Made by a program: the position numbers and the translations under genes. From NCBI GenBank assembly GCA_018607905.1, contig JABBAP010000025.1, positions 52,067-116,066 on the forward strand: a stretch of 64,000 nucleotides of DNA. The letters are read 5' to 3'. The notes beneath the pieces were generated by a model. It did not search any database, was not told the origin of the DNA, and worked only from the letters and a program-made list of their open reading frames with translations. This DNA is from Paracoccaceae bacterium. Its GTDB lineage: Bacteria; Pseudomonadota; Alphaproteobacteria; Rhodobacterales; Rhodobacteraceae. Position 1 is the first letter of the stretch. Every line of letters starts with the position of its first letter. Below, piece after piece: positions 36,680-46,151 of this stretch.

Positions 36680-38014
36680 TTACTCGGCTGCGGGGAGAAC
36701 CTCAAACCGCAGCCCTTTGGCCGTACGATCATGAAACCCTGTCCAATGGGTGTGCTCTTCTTTGAACGTGCCATCGTCATTCGCGGCCCAAACGCCATCA
36801 TTGGCGTTTGGTGTCAGCGTTAGATACGCGTCCATTTCGCCGTTGCCGCCCAGATATTTGCCCAACCAAGCCGTCATAAAATGCTGCGCGATATTGTTCA
36901 TTCGAACCGTATCCCAAACCGCATCTGCATAGTGATCGTAAGGCGCAAGTCCACCTTCGGCGACAGTGTACGCCTCCGCTGGGGCAGGCATTGGCGCTGC
37001 CGCATTGTGGTTGGCATTGTCAAACGTCAACAAGGAACGATCCACATTCACGGAGCCTTCCCAAATGTTGCGAATACCAGGGCTGTAGCCTGAAACATCA
37101 TCCACCGAGCCAGCAACAAACAGCATCGGAATTTGAACACCAGCCAAGCCAGCCCCATCCCAAACACCGTAAGTTAAGCCCCACGGCGCAAAGGCCACGG
37201 CTGTTTTGATCCGTGGATCGGGCAACGCGTTGTGCGTATCTGTGCCGGCAACGTGCACACCCAATGTTCCGAATGGCGCAAACGGCGCATCTGCAGCCCC
37301 TTGCGTCACACCGCCACCAGCCGTGATAACAGCGCCGTAACCGCCCATCGAATAGCCAATCAATGCCGTGTTATCCGTGTCTACCATACCCTTCAGGAAC
37401 CCATCGCCAGCAGACATTTCCGCCATTTGATCGAGCAAAAACAACTGGTCATACGAACGGTTCACCAGCGTCGATCCAAACGCCGCCTGATCTGCATAAG
37501 TACTGTCGCGGTGATCGAGCGAGGCCACAACATATCCCTTAGATGCGATATTCTCTGCCAGATGGCTCAGCAAATACCGATTGCCCGGATAGCCGTGACT
37601 GATCATCACCAGCGGATATTTCGCACCATCAGGTGCCGCATCCCGCATGGCCTGACCGTGCAACTGCACCATCGTTTTACCATCACGCAGATTGGCCGTG
37701 AGGACCGTATCCCCCGTGGCGTCAGCCGCCGCAGGGTACCAAATTTCCACCGTCAGCTCGCGATCATAACGCGGCATCGGATCAGGTTTCTCGCCTACAG
37801 GATCAATTGCCAGAATGTCGATCTGATCTGGATTCACAATCGTCACAGTGCGCACACCAATTTTATGCGCGCCATACGCCGCCAATGCAGGCGCGTCAGG
37901 GCGTTGAGTATCAATACGGTTCACGGCGGTACTCCCATGGTCATCTGCCAAAACAGGGCTTGCCATAATACTTATGCCAAAGGCCAGAGATGCTAGTGAT
38001 TTACGTGCAATCAT
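36680..38014 (-). CDS. secreted alpha/beta hydrolase
   Basis: 444 residues with a Sec signal peptide (MIARKSLASLAFGISIMA ... VLADD), so the enzyme is likely periplasmic. The nucleophile elbow is GYSMGG; SHGYPGNRYLLSHLAE and YVVASLDHRDSTYA fit the dienelactone hydrolase/PAF-acetylhydrolase-like group. The substrate is unknown, probably an ester or lactone. It stands alone and diverges from rpe. Confidence 0.82.
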   Translation of the reverse strand: MIARKSLASLAFGISIMASPVLADDHGSTAVNRIDTQRPDAPALAAYGAHKIGVRTVTIVNPDQIDILAIDPVGEKPDPMPRYDRELTVEIWYPAAADATGDTVLTANLRDGKTMVQLHGQAMRDAAPDGAKYPLVMISHGYPGNRYLLSHLAENIASKGYVVASLDHRDSTYADQAAFGSTLVNRSYDQLFLLDQMAEMSAGDGFLKGMVDTDNTALIGYSMGGYGAVITAGGGVTQGAADAPFAPFGTLGVHVAGTDTHNALPDPRIKTAVAFAPWGLTYGVWDGAGLAGVQIPMLFVAGSVDDVSGYSPGIRNIWEGSVNVDRSLLTFDNANHNAAAPMPAPAEAYTVAEGGLAPYDHYADAVWDTVRMNNIAQHFMTAWLGKYLGGNGEMDAYLTLTPNANDGVWAANDDGTFKEEHTHWTGFHDRTAKGLRFEVLPAAE

Positions 38015-38171
38015 CGTCGTTTCCTCCCAAAAGTGACGTGTGTCCTCAACCCTAGGCAGCGCGTGGGGCTACGGTCTATCAATTGTTCAAAAAACCCTAC
38101 GTCGCGGGCTTTCGCGCACAGGAATTTTCCCCTATCACCCCAACATCTGCTGCTTTAACGGGATCCACACC

Positions 38172-38858
38172 ATGCCAATCGAATTTGACCCAGCCCGCAA
38201 TCTTAAAATTGCCCCTTCAATTCTATCCGCCGATTTCGCCCGTCTAGGCGAAGAAGTCCGCGCGATTGAGGCAGAGGGCTGTGACTGGGTCCATATCGAC
38301 GTGATGGATGGCCATTTCGTCCCCAACATTACCATCGGCCCTGATGTTGTCGCCGCGCTGCGCCCCCATTGCAAAACCGTGATGGATTGCCATTTGATGA
38401 TCTCACCCGCTGATCTGTACCTTGAGGCATTTGCCAAAGCAGGGGCCGACATCATTACCATCCACGCCGAAGCAGGCCCGCATTTGGACCGCTCTTTGCA
38501 GTTTATCCGCTCTCTTGGCTGCAAAGCAGGCGTAGCACTGAACCCTTCCACACCAGAAAACGTGATCGAATACTGCCTTGATAAGATTGACCTAATCCTG
38601 ATCATGACAGTGAACCCAGGCTTTGGCGGCCAGAAATTCCTGCACAACCAACTGCCAAAAATGGAACGCGTGCGCAAAATGATCGGCGATCGCCCCATCT
38701 GGCTCGAAATTGATGGCGGCGTTACACCAGACACAGCCCCCCTCGCGTGGGCCGCTGGTGTTGATGCAATGGTTGCAGGCTCTGCCGTGTTCAAAGGCGG
38801 CACACCCACCCATTACGGTGAAAACATGAAAGCAATCCGCAAATCCTGCGAGAGTTGA
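38172..38858 (+). CDS. rpe: ribulose-phosphate 3-epimerase
   Basis: 228 residues from ATG 38172; codons upstream in frame have no family similarity. TIM-barrel motifs: LKIAPSILSADFARLGEEV, VHIDVMDGHFVPN, MDCHLMI, MTVNPGFGGQKF and EIDGGV. It interconverts ribulose 5-phosphate and xylulose 5-phosphate in the pentose phosphate pathway. Monocistronic in appearance, 53 bases before the DUF899 gene. Confidence 0.96.
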   Translation: MPIEFDPARNLKIAPSILSADFARLGEEVRAIEAEGCDWVHIDVMDGHFVPNITIGPDVVAALRPHCKTVMDCHLMISPADLYLEAFAKAGADIITIHAEAGPHLDRSLQFIRSLGCKAGVALNPSTPENVIEYCLDKIDLILIMTVNPGFGGQKFLHNQLPKMERVRKMIGDRPIWLEIDGGVTPDTAPLAWAAGVDAMVAGSAVFKGGTPTHYGENMKAIRKSCES

Positions 38859-38911
38859 CGCAACACGTGCCTTTAGGGCAGGGTGGTGGCGTCCTATGAA
38901 AGGAGCCACCC

Positions 38912-39607
38912 ATGCCCAAAGTCGCGACACGCAAAGATTGGTTCGCAGCACGCGTTGAATTGCTCGCTGCCGAAAAAGAATTCCAACGCCAACGCGATGT
39001 ATTGTCCGCCAAACGGCGTGAATTGCCTTGGGTAAAAGTTGATAAAGACTATCAATTTCAAACACATAACGGTGACAAGTCCCTATCCGATATGTTTGGA
39101 TCTCACTCCCAACTTATCGTCCAACACTTTATGATGGGCCCCGATTGGGAGGCAGGTTGTCCCAGTTGTTCTTTCTGGGCAGACGGTTTTAGCGGAACAA
39201 CAAAACACCTCGGGGCCCGCGATACCGCATTCACCTGCGTCTCCAATACACCACTCGCCAAGATCACAGCCTTTAAATCGCGAATGGGATGGGATTTCGA
39301 TTGGGCATCCTGCGCGCAAACGGATTTCAACCAAGATTACTCTGCCAGCTTCACCGCTGAGCAAGTTGCCGCAAAACAAACCTACTACAACTTTCGCGAA
39401 AACGCCTTTCCCTCAACCGAAGCGCCCGCAATTTCGGTTTTTGCTAAGGATGATGACGGCTCCGTCTACCACACCTATTCCACCTACGCCCGTGGGCTTG
39501 ATAACATGAATGTCGCCTACCAATACCTTGATTTAATTCCAAAAGGTCGCGACGAAGATGCGCTTGGTCACCCAATGGCATGGGTAAAACGGCACGACGA
39601 ATACTAA
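38912..39607 (+). CDS. DUF899 family thioredoxin-like protein
   Basis: 231 residues, clear DUF899 member: KDWFAARVELLAAEKEF near the start, GCPSCSFWADG with a CxxC-like pair, and YHTYSTYARGLD near the end. The fold is thioredoxin-like but no reaction is established. AAGGAGCC precedes the ATG. It converges with the argO-like gene, 19 bases apart. Confidence 0.82.
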   Translation: MPKVATRKDWFAARVELLAAEKEFQRQRDVLSAKRRELPWVKVDKDYQFQTHNGDKSLSDMFGSHSQLIVQHFMMGPDWEAGCPSCSFWADGFSGTTKHLGARDTAFTCVSNTPLAKITAFKSRMGWDFDWASCAQTDFNQDYSASFTAEQVAAKQTYYNFRENAFPSTEAPAISVFAKDDDGSVYHTYSTYARGLDNMNVAYQYLDLIPKGRDEDALGHPMAWVKRHDEY

Positions 39608-39626
39608 CTTGCTTTATTTTCTAAAG

Positions 39627-40241
39627 TCAGTGCTGAGTAAGGCTCAACAACAGCCCGAACGCGATCATCCACATCACGCAGCCAATCGCGATATCCAGTA
39701 TCCGCCAATTGCGCGGCGTTTGCATGATGGGCGCCAATATCCCCGCGCCATATCCCAATGCGAAGAAAAACACGAAGGATGCCGCCGCCGCCGCTACGCC
39801 AAAACTAACCTTCGCAGGCCCTTCATATTGCGTGCTGATGGCCCCAACCAAACCGAGCGTGTCCAAATAGACGTGCGGGTTTAGCCACGTACAGGCGAAA
39901 ACCACGGCAAGGGCAGGGCCCAACGCCAACCCTTCGCCCGCCAATTCCATTGCATATTCGCCAAGCCACGCTGCGCGAAACCGCATAAATCCGTATACCA
40001 ACAGAAACGCAGCCCCCGCCAGTGACATAATCAAAGGCAGCTTTGGAAACTGCGCCATCAAAGCGCCAAATCCTGCAACGCCAGCCGCGATTAGAATCGC
40101 ATCAGAGATTGCGCAAAACAGAACCAGCGGCAACACATTGCTGCGCAACAATCCTTGGCGTAACACAAAGGCGTTTTGCGCGCCAATGGCCAAAATCAAT
40201 GAAAACCCAGTCAGAAATCCCGTGATCGCTGGCTCGATCAT
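39627..40241 (-). CDS. argO: LysE/ArgO-type amino acid exporter
   Basis: 204 residues, six hydrophobic spans, with GFSLILAIGAQNAFVLRQGL at the N-terminus, diagnostic of ArgO/LysE, and TWLNPHVYLDT in the middle. It exports basic amino acids such as arginine (family). Its start overlaps the stop of the DUF502 gene by 4 bases, so both come from one - strand transcript. Confidence 0.88.
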   Translation of the reverse strand: MIEPAITGFLTGFSLILAIGAQNAFVLRQGLLRSNVLPLVLFCAISDAILIAAGVAGFGALMAQFPKLPLIMSLAGAAFLLVYGFMRFRAAWLGEYAMELAGEGLALGPALAVVFACTWLNPHVYLDTLGLVGAISTQYEGPAKVSFGVAAAAASFVFFFALGYGAGILAPIMQTPRNWRILDIAIGCVMWMIAFGLLLSLTQH

Positions 40242-40927
40242 TTCGCCGCGACGACCTTGGCTTTCATTTTGCCAGCCGCGATTTCTTCTTTGGTCGGTGG
40301 CATCACAAGACCTGCAGAAATTACCAGTTTCGCCGCCGCCTCTACATCCATATCAAGGATCACAACGTCTTGTTTTGGAACGAATAACAGAAAACCAGAG
40401 GTCGGGTTCGGCGTGGTTGGCAAGAAAATCGACATCATCTCATCCTCACCCGATTTCGCCAATACTTCGCCCTTGGTTGAGGTCGACACAAAGGCAATCG
40501 CCCAAATGCCACGGCGCGGATATTCCACCATGCAGGCTTTTTCAAAACTGCTGTTGGATTGGTTCAGAACCGTTTCCACAATCTGCTTCACACCGTTGTA
40601 AATCGTGCGCACAATCGGCATCCGATCCACAAGGCTCTCGATATATTTCAACAGTTGTTTGCCGAAAATACCCTTGGTCATCGCCCCAACAATGGAGGTG
40701 AAAACCAGAAACACGATAACACCAAAACCACGCCATTCGCTTGATGGTTTATACGCATCTGGCACCAGTGGCAGCACAGAATTATCAACGAAGCCAACAA
40801 ACGCCCAGATCATCCAGATCGTCAGCGCCACAGGCAAAACAATCACCAGACCCGTCAGAAAATTGCCACGCAAACGCGCAACAAGGCCCGGTCTTTTTCG
40901 CGCAGATGGAACAGGTTTTTTCGCCAT
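40238..40927 (-). CDS. DUF502 family inner-membrane protein
   Basis: 229 residues from ATG 40927 (MAKKPVPSARKRPG); a start nine codons earlier is also possible. Two membrane spans (about 22-48 and 65-90) are followed by a conserved soluble region including RMPIVRTIYNGVKQI and FLPTTPNPTSGFLLF. Function unknown. Translationally coupled to the downstream exporter by a 4-base overlap. Confidence 0.8.
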   Translation of the reverse strand: MAKKPVPSARKRPGLVARLRGNFLTGLVIVLPVALTIWMIWAFVGFVDNSVLPLVPDAYKPSSEWRGFGVIVFLVFTSIVGAMTKGIFGKQLLKYIESLVDRMPIVRTIYNGVKQIVETVLNQSNSSFEKACMVEYPRRGIWAIAFVSTSTKGEVLAKSGEDEMMSIFLPTTPNPTSGFLLFVPKQDVVILDMDVEAAAKLVISAGLVMPPTKEEIAAGKMKAKVVAAK

Positions 40928-41033
40928 GATAAGGCCCTTTAACAGTTGATCCACGGTTTAGGCATTCGGCCCAACACGTGCAATCCCTTGGGGGTGAAAT
41001 AGTGTAATGATCCCAGAAACAAGCCGTTTCCAG

Positions 41034-41513
41034 TTAGGTTTCGACGTATTGTGCCAAAACAGGATCGCCAGACCAGATTTTCATCGCAGACGTAAATCCT
41101 GCATCTTTCGGGCATCCTTCAAGAAACACCTCAACATCGCCGCCCTCAAGCCCGCGCATCACATCGTTCACACGGGCCCAAAAATCCGCAGGTTTCACGC
41201 CAGCCCCCTGATCCACCCAGTTTGGCGCAACCACACCAGTCAATTCATACAGCGCATCTTCGCGGGAATGGGCGTAATCTTCGTCCCACTCCAAATCCAG
41301 CTTGATACACTCTAACAGGTATTCAAAACAGGCCTCTGGGTCGCTCGCCTTTGGCTTAAACTCTACCAGAATTGCGCGCAGATGATCCTCGGACAACAGC
41401 GCATAACCCAGCCCGCGCAGGTTGATATCACTGTCAGACATGGCCTTACGCACCAAATACGCCTTCACTTTGCCCTGCTCAACACCTGCTTCAATCTGTT
41501 TTAACAAGGTCAT
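41034..41513 (-). CDS. conserved hypothetical protein linked to psuG
   Basis: 159 residues, acidic, soluble, no signal or membrane span. Not recognised. It contains GLGYALLSEDHLRAILVEF and two Trp-rich stretches. Its ATG overlaps the stop of psuG by 4 bases, so it is the third gene of a psuK-psuG operon; a link to nucleoside catabolism is only a guess from context. Confidence 0.7.
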   Translation of the reverse strand: MTLLKQIEAGVEQGKVKAYLVRKAMSDSDINLRGLGYALLSEDHLRAILVEFKPKASDPEACFEYLLECIKLDLEWDEDYAHSREDALYELTGVVAPNWVDQGAGVKPADFWARVNDVMRGLEGGDVEVFLEGCPKDAGFTSAMKIWSGDPVLAQYVET

Positions 41514-42415
41514 ATCAACGCCTGCGCAATTTGGGCCGCCAGTTTGGCATTATTCTTAACCAAGGCAATATTGGCCTTCAACGACTTACCGTCAGTTAAC
41601 TCAACAATGCGCCCCAGCAGAAACGGCGTCACGTTTTTCGTCGCAACACCTTGGGCGTCTGCCTCAGCCACCGCTTGCGCGATGATCGGCGCTAGATAAT
41701 CGCGGGACAGTTCCGCCTCAATCGGAATCGGATTGGCGATCAATTGCCCGCCTTTCAACCCCAAATTCATCCGCATTTTATGGGCATTGGCGATGCGAAC
41801 AGGGGTGTCACTGCGCAAAGGCACGGGCCAATCAGACTGGCGCGACCAAAACGCGGGCAGCACATCGGTTTGATACCCGATCACGGGCACACCATTTGTT
41901 TCTAACACTTCAAGCGTCTTTGGCAGATCCAAAATCGCCTTTGCCCCCGCGCAAACAACTGTCACAGGCGTTTGCGCCAACTCCAGCAAATCCGCGCTGA
42001 TATCAAACGTATCCTCTGCACCTTTGTGCACGCCGCCAATGCCACCCGTTGCAAACACCTCAATGCCTGCCAGTGCCGCGCAAATCATCGTCGCCGCCAC
42101 CGTCGTCGCACCCGTGCGCCCTTGGGACAGCGCAAAGGCCAAATCCGCACGGCTCAGCTTCATCACATCGGTTTCTTGCGCCAACCATTCTAACTCAGCG
42201 GCTTCTAATCCGATGTGAATCTTGTGATCCATAATCGCAATCGTCGCCGGAACCGCACCGTTTTCGCGCACCACATCTTCAACCCCTTGCGCCGTTTCCA
42301 GATTGGCAGGGTAGGGCATCCCATGCGTGATAATCGTGCTTTCCAACGCTACAATCGGGCGGCCAGCCTCACGCGCAGCACGCACTTCGGCGGAATAGGT
42401 TAAGGGCAAAGTCAC
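41510..42415 (-). CDS. psuG: pseudouridine-5'-phosphate glycosidase
   Basis: 301 residues. Family motifs: PIVALESTIITHGMPYP at the N-terminus, ATTVAATMI, FATGGIGGVHKGAEDTFD and VIGYQTDVLPAFW. It reversibly splits pseudouridine 5'-phosphate into uracil and ribose 5-phosphate. Overlaps of 4 bases with the upstream kinase and the downstream hypothetical gene show tight coupling. Confidence 0.95.
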   Translation of the reverse strand: MTLPLTYSAEVRAAREAGRPIVALESTIITHGMPYPANLETAQGVEDVVRENGAVPATIAIMDHKIHIGLEAAELEWLAQETDVMKLSRADLAFALSQGRTGATTVAATMICAALAGIEVFATGGIGGVHKGAEDTFDISADLLELAQTPVTVVCAGAKAILDLPKTLEVLETNGVPVIGYQTDVLPAFWSRQSDWPVPLRSDTPVRIANAHKMRMNLGLKGGQLIANPIPIEAELSRDYLAPIIAQAVAEADAQGVATKNVTPFLLGRIVELTDGKSLKANIALVKNNAKLAAQIAQALI

Positions 42416-43305
42416 AGTGGCGTCTCCGTAGAAATATAAGTGGCAGTGTGCGTCAGTGCAAAATCGAGCGCGGCATCGCCCACCATTCCGCGCGTCTCCG
42501 CAACGATATGGCTTGCCATAAACACATCGCCCGCACCCGTCACCCGCAAAACATCAACGCTCGGCGGAACCGCGCTGTGAACGCCGTTTGCATCAGCAAT
42601 GGCCGCCAAATTCGGCCCATCCGTTACCGCGGCACGGTACACACCCGCGTCCACCAATTGCACCGCAGCCTCAACCGAGGTGTCCAATTTTGTGCCAAGC
42701 AGAATATTCGCCTCAATCAAATTCACGTAAAACGTCGCATGCCCATGCCCAAAAAACGGCTTCAACCGCCCCGCCTTACCAGGAGAGGCTGGAGCAAGCC
42801 GCAAATCGGCACCGCGAAACTCAGCCGCTGCACTAATATACTCCAGCGTTGCCTCGGGCAAATTGCCCTCACACACCACCAACCCCGCAAACGGCTCCTC
42901 CACCGAGCCCACACGCCCATCACGCATCGGCGCAATCACGGCGTCCGCCTCGGCCTCTAGTGAATGAGCATCCGCAATCGCCGCAATCAACCCGTTGGAA
43001 CCCTCAATCGCCATATATTGATCCGTCGGATGGCGGTCCGAAATATGCACCAACGCCGTTTCCATACCCCGCCGCGTCGCCTCTTCCAACAAATCGCGCC
43101 CCGCAGGATCAGCCCCGAGCGAGGTGAGCAGCGAAACAGGCACATCATGCATCCGCAGCGCCATCGCAATATTCATCGCAACCCCGCCCGGAATACGCAA
43201 AATCCGCCCGGGTACATCATGCCCCGCCTTCATCTTACGATCAGAACGGCCAACAATGTCCCACAAAACGGAACCGATACAATGGATGGGGGTAGGGTGG
43301 GTCAT
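42412..43305 (-). CDS. psuK: PfkB-family sugar kinase, probable pseudouridine kinase
   Basis: 297 residues from the ATG at 43305 (MTHPTPIHCIGSVLWD); the frame is open further upstream but without family character. PfkB features: GGVAMNIAMAL in the substrate region and the catalytic RVTGAGDVF near the end. Position directly before psuG indicates that it phosphorylates pseudouridine to supply PsuG. Confidence 0.9.
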   Translation of the reverse strand: MTHPTPIHCIGSVLWDIVGRSDRKMKAGHDVPGRILRIPGGVAMNIAMALRMHDVPVSLLTSLGADPAGRDLLEEATRRGMETALVHISDRHPTDQYMAIEGSNGLIAAIADAHSLEAEADAVIAPMRDGRVGSVEEPFAGLVVCEGNLPEATLEYISAAAEFRGADLRLAPASPGKAGRLKPFFGHGHATFYVNLIEANILLGTKLDTSVEAAVQLVDAGVYRAAVTDGPNLAAIADANGVHSAVPPSVDVLRVTGAGDVFMASHIVAETRGMVGDAALDFALTHTATYISTETPL

Positions 43306-43464
43306 ACCCCGTGTTGTGGCGGCATTTGAAAAAGGATGCAAGAAACCCAATTGAAAAACTGCACCTTGGGCTTCTTTTTCGCTTAAATACTTACCAATCA
43401 CCGCACTAATCCCATCACCAATCAGGGCGCGCGCAAATGCGCGGCGCAAACCCCAACTTCCCCC

Positions 43465-43493
43465 TTGCCACACACACGTATCCCCCCTATACG
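43465..43493 (+). promoter_or_regulatory. predicted rpsB promoter
   Basis: TTGCCA at 43465-43470 and TATACG at 43488-43493 with a 17-base spacer. It leaves a leader of about 120 bases before the rpsB ATG at 43620. Confidence 0.55.
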
Positions 43494-43530
43494 CGCCTTA
43501 CTTAAATCCACAGGCGGGGTCTGCGGGTTT

Positions 43531-43564
43531 TGAGGGAGAAATCCTCAAAGCTCCAACCGGTTGG
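43531..43564 (+). promoter_or_regulatory. structured rpsB leader, candidate S2 autoregulatory element
   Basis: TGAGG pairs with CCTCA (43531-43547) and is followed by the perfect palindrome CCAACCGGTTGG (43553-43564). In other bacteria S2 represses its own mRNA through the leader; whether these elements serve that purpose is not known. The rest of the 43306-43619 gap shows no gene. Confidence 0.35.
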
Positions 43565-43619
43565 AAAAACACTCGTTTCTCCTTCTCCCGCTGAGGCTAA
43601 ACCGGAAAAGGAAAGACCA

Positions 43620-44378
43620 ATGGCTCTACCAGAGTTCACATTGCGCCAACTGCTCGAAGCAGGCGTACACTTCGGCCACCAAACACACCGCTGGAATCCA
43701 CGTATGGGCCAGTACATCTACGGCCAGCGTAACGGCATTCACATTCTCGACCTGACACAAACTGTGCCGCTTCTTGACCAAGCGTTGCAAGTGACACGTG
43801 AAACAGTTGCCAAAGGCGGCCGTATCTTGTTCGTCGGAACAAAGCGTCAAGCGTCCAAAGCAGTTGCAGAAGCAGCCGAGCGTTCCGCACAATATTACAT
43901 GAACCACCGTTGGTTGGGTGGCACACTTACAAACTGGCAAACAGTTTCAAAGCGTATCGCACACCTTAAGAACCTCGACGAAAAACTCGGCGGCGAAGCG
44001 TCTGGCCTCACCAAGAAAGAGTTGTTGGGCATGGAACGCGAGCAATCTAAATTGCAAGCATCCTTGGGCGGCGTTCGCGAAATGGGCGGCACACCTGACC
44101 TGATCGTTGTGATCGACACTAACAAAGAAGCGCTCGCAGTGGCAGAAGCCAACAAACTGGGCATCCCAGTTATTGCGATCCTCGACTCCAACTCAGCACC
44201 AGAAGGCATCGATTACCCAATCCCTGGCAACGATGACGCAGCACGCGCCATCGCGCTCTACACTGACCTGATCGCACGTGCGGCATTGGATGGTATGGCG
44301 TCTGCAATGGGTTCTGCTGGCATCGACATCGGCGCGGCTGAAGAAGCACCAGTTGAAGAAGCTGTTGCAGAGGCCTAA
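43620..44378 (+). CDS. rpsB: 30S ribosomal protein S2
   Basis: 252 residues from ATG 43620, preceded by GAAAAGGAAAG. Begins [20 protein letters not shown], with the S2 signatures QTHRWNPRM and [11 protein letters not shown]; the acidic Ala/Glu-rich C-terminal tail is usual in alphaproteobacteria. Binds 16S rRNA at the platform and is needed for S1 recruitment. First gene of rpsB-tsf. Confidence 0.97.
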   Translation: MALPEFTLRQLLEAGVHFGHQTHRWNPRMGQYIYGQRNGIHILDLTQTVPLLDQALQVTRETVAKGGRILFVGTKRQASKAVAEAAERSAQYYMNHRWLGGTLTNWQTVSKRIAHLKNLDEKLGGEASGLTKKELLGMEREQSKLQASLGGVREMGGTPDLIVVIDTNKEALAVAEANKLGIPVIAILDSNSAPEGIDYPIPGNDDAARAIALYTDLIARAALDGMASAMGSAGIDIGAAEEAPVEEAVAEA

Positions 44379-44402
44379 TCGGCCCGATCAAAACGGATAC
44401 TT

Positions 44403-44423
44403 CGGGGGTGTCATGCACCCCCG
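44403..44423 (+). terminator. rpsB-tsf intercistronic hairpin
   Basis: CGGGGGTG pairs perfectly with CACCCCCG around TCATG, followed by TTCCCTTTGTT. It could act as a partial terminator that sets the S2:EF-Ts ratio, as tsf begins 27 bases later. Confidence 0.6.
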
Positions 44424-44449
44424 TTCCCTTTGTTACTAGGAGAATACAG

Positions 44450-45325
44450 ATGGCTATCACAGCTGCACTCGTAAAAGAATTGCGCGAAAAATCTGGCGCA
44501 GGCATGATGGACGCGAAAAAAGCGCTCACTGCAAATGACGGCGACATGGAAGCCTCCATGGACTGGCTGCGGACCAAAGGTCTCGCCTCTGCTGCCAAAA
44601 AATCTGGCCGTACGGCTGCCGAAGGCCTCGTTGCTGTTAAAGTTGAAAACGGCGTTGGCGTTGCGGTTGAAGTGAACTCAGAAACTGACTTTGTTGGTAA
44701 AAACGCTGAATTCCAAGCTATGGTTGGCGGCATCGCTGCAACCGCCATGAACGTAGACGATATCGACGCGCTGAAAGCGGCCGATATGGGTGGCAAAACT
44801 GTTGAAACAGTTGTGACAGATGCAATCGCCAAAATCGGCGAAAACATGTCTGTTCGGCGCATGGCCAAAGTATCTGGCGATGTTGTTGGCACCTACGTGC
44901 ACACTGCCGCCGCAGACGGTATGGGCAAAATCGGTGTTCTCGTTGCGCTCAAAGGCGGCGATATCACTCTAGCTCAAAATATTTGTATGCACGTCGCTGC
45001 TGCAAACCCTATCGCTTTGAACGAAGCAGAAATTGATGATGCAATTTTAGCCAAAGAAAAGATAATTTTCGTTGGACAAGCGCAAGAAGCTGGAAAATCC
45101 GAAGCTGGTGTCGAAAGCTGGTCCAACAAACAGGTTGCAAAATTTGTTAAGGAATCAAGCTTAGAGACACAAAAGTTTGTTATGGATACAAGCAAGACGG
45201 TTGCCCAAGTTGCCAAAGACGCCGGCGCAGAAATCCTCGCGTTTGTGCGTTTGGAAGTTGGCGAAGGCATTGAGAAAAAGAACGAAGACTTTGCAGCAGA
45301 AGTTGCAAAAACGATGGGCGGTTAG
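44450..45325 (+). CDS. tsf: translation elongation factor Ts
   Basis: 291 residues from ATG 44450, preceded by TAGGAG. N-terminal UBA-like region [21 protein letters not shown] and the core [12 protein letters not shown] are typical, as is the end [21 protein letters not shown]-Ts recycles EF-Tu-GDP. Residues about 172-245 are more divergent than the rest: the usual KMVEGR..KFYEEVxLLEQ segment reads [20 protein letters not shown], and codons there are more AT-rich. The frame is intact. Confidence 0.95.
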   Translation: MAITAALVKELREKSGAGMMDAKKALTANDGDMEASMDWLRTKGLASAAKKSGRTAAEGLVAVKVENGVGVAVEVNSETDFVGKNAEFQAMVGGIAATAMNVDDIDALKAADMGGKTVETVVTDAIAKIGENMSVRRMAKVSGDVVGTYVHTAAADGMGKIGVLVALKGGDITLAQNICMHVAAANPIALNEAEIDDAILAKEKIIFVGQAQEAGKSEAGVESWSNKQVAKFVKESSLETQKFVMDTSKTVAQVAKDAGAEILAFVRLEVGEGIEKKNEDFAAEVAKTMGG

Positions 45326-45352
45326 ATTTTTCGGCTTCGGCTGAAAAATCTA
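45323..45352 (+). terminator. long UUCG hairpin overlapping the tsf stop codon
   Basis: TAGATTTTTCGGC pairs with GCTGAAAAATCTA (one G-U pair), capped by C-UUCG-G. The stop codon lies in the 5' arm. No T-run follows, so it may stabilise the mRNA end ahead of the true terminator at 45373. Confidence 0.6.
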
Positions 45353-45372
45353 AATGCCTTCTTCTAAGGTTT

Positions 45373-45399
45373 AAGCCCCGCCAATGTGCGGGGCTTTTT
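45373..45399. terminator. intrinsic terminator after tsf, shared with tspO
   Basis: AAGCCCCGC pairs with GCGGGGCTT around CAATGT, followed by TTT. It ends the rpsB-tsf transcript and lies 11 bases from the stop of the convergent tspO gene. Confidence 0.88.
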
Positions 45400-45409
45400 C
45401 GTGTTTGAA

Positions 45410-45862
45410 TTAGTTCAACCAGAACAATGCCGCGTTCAAACAGGTCGCAAATCCGACCCACGCAGCATAAGGTGCAAACAACCACGCAGACACCGCATCA
45501 ACACGCCGCGCCATGAAAATGAACGCCACAATAGCGGCCAACAGCGGCACAATCACCATCAACGCCAGCCCAAGGTTTTGGGCCGTGAAAAAGATCGGGC
45601 TCCAGGCAAAATTCAACGCCATTTGAACCCACCAGACCCGCTGCGACGCACCCGTTCCCGCAAGGGACCAAATACGCCAGCCAGCAACCCCAATAAAGAT
45701 ATAAAGCACCGTCCAAACCGGCCCAAACACCCAGTTTGGCGGATTGAAAGACGGCTTTGTTAACGCCGCGTACCACTCTGCGGGCGTGTTCATCATCCCA
45801 ATGACCAGTCCACCGCCCAAAGACAGCGCCACAAACAGGGCCAATGCCACATACTTATTCAT
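45410..45862 (-). CDS. tspO: TspO/MBR family membrane protein
   Basis: 150 residues with five hydrophobic spans and the signature KPSFNPPNWVFGPVWTVLY, followed by WVQMALNFAWSPIFF. TspO proteins bind porphyrins and, in Rhodobacter, modulate photosynthesis gene expression in response to oxygen and light; no photosynthesis gene is in this window. It stands alone on the - strand. Confidence 0.9.
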   Translation of the reverse strand: MNKYVALALFVALSLGGGLVIGMMNTPAEWYAALTKPSFNPPNWVFGPVWTVLYIFIGVAGWRIWSLAGTGASQRVWWVQMALNFAWSPIFFTAQNLGLALMVIVPLLAAIVAFIFMARRVDAVSAWLFAPYAAWVGFATCLNAALFWLN

Positions 45863-45916
45863 TTCGTTCCCTTTATTTTCAGTTACCGTTCAGAACATAG
45901 CGTGCATTGGTATTTT

Positions 45917-46048
45917 TCAACCCGCGCCGATATCCCAAAACACCCCAACCATACAGGCCAACGCCTGATGGCACGTATCCTTTAACACATGCTCATTTGG
46001 CGCATGTTACGAATACCCCGGATAGGGATGGGGTATCCAAACTGTCGC
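45917..46048 (-). pseudogene. degenerate copy of the 3' end of the M20 peptidase gene
   Basis: Read on the - strand, this stretch encodes TVWIPHPYPGYS, a stop, then HAPNEHVLKDTCHQALACM and VGVFWDIGAG ending at TGA 45917-45919. It is closely similar to the last ~43 codons of the intact peptidase gene at 46490-46621. One codon for Gln has become TAA. The similarity ends at 46048 (matching 46621). A duplicated fragment on the far side of the ArsC-like gene. Confidence 0.85.
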
Positions 46049-46151
46049 TGAAAAAATCTAAATCCGCTCATTTTCTAGAATATTGAAAAGCCCTGCTAGC
46101 AAGCGGCGCTTTTTTAGTTAAAGTCAGAATATTGTTAGCGGAGATACCACC

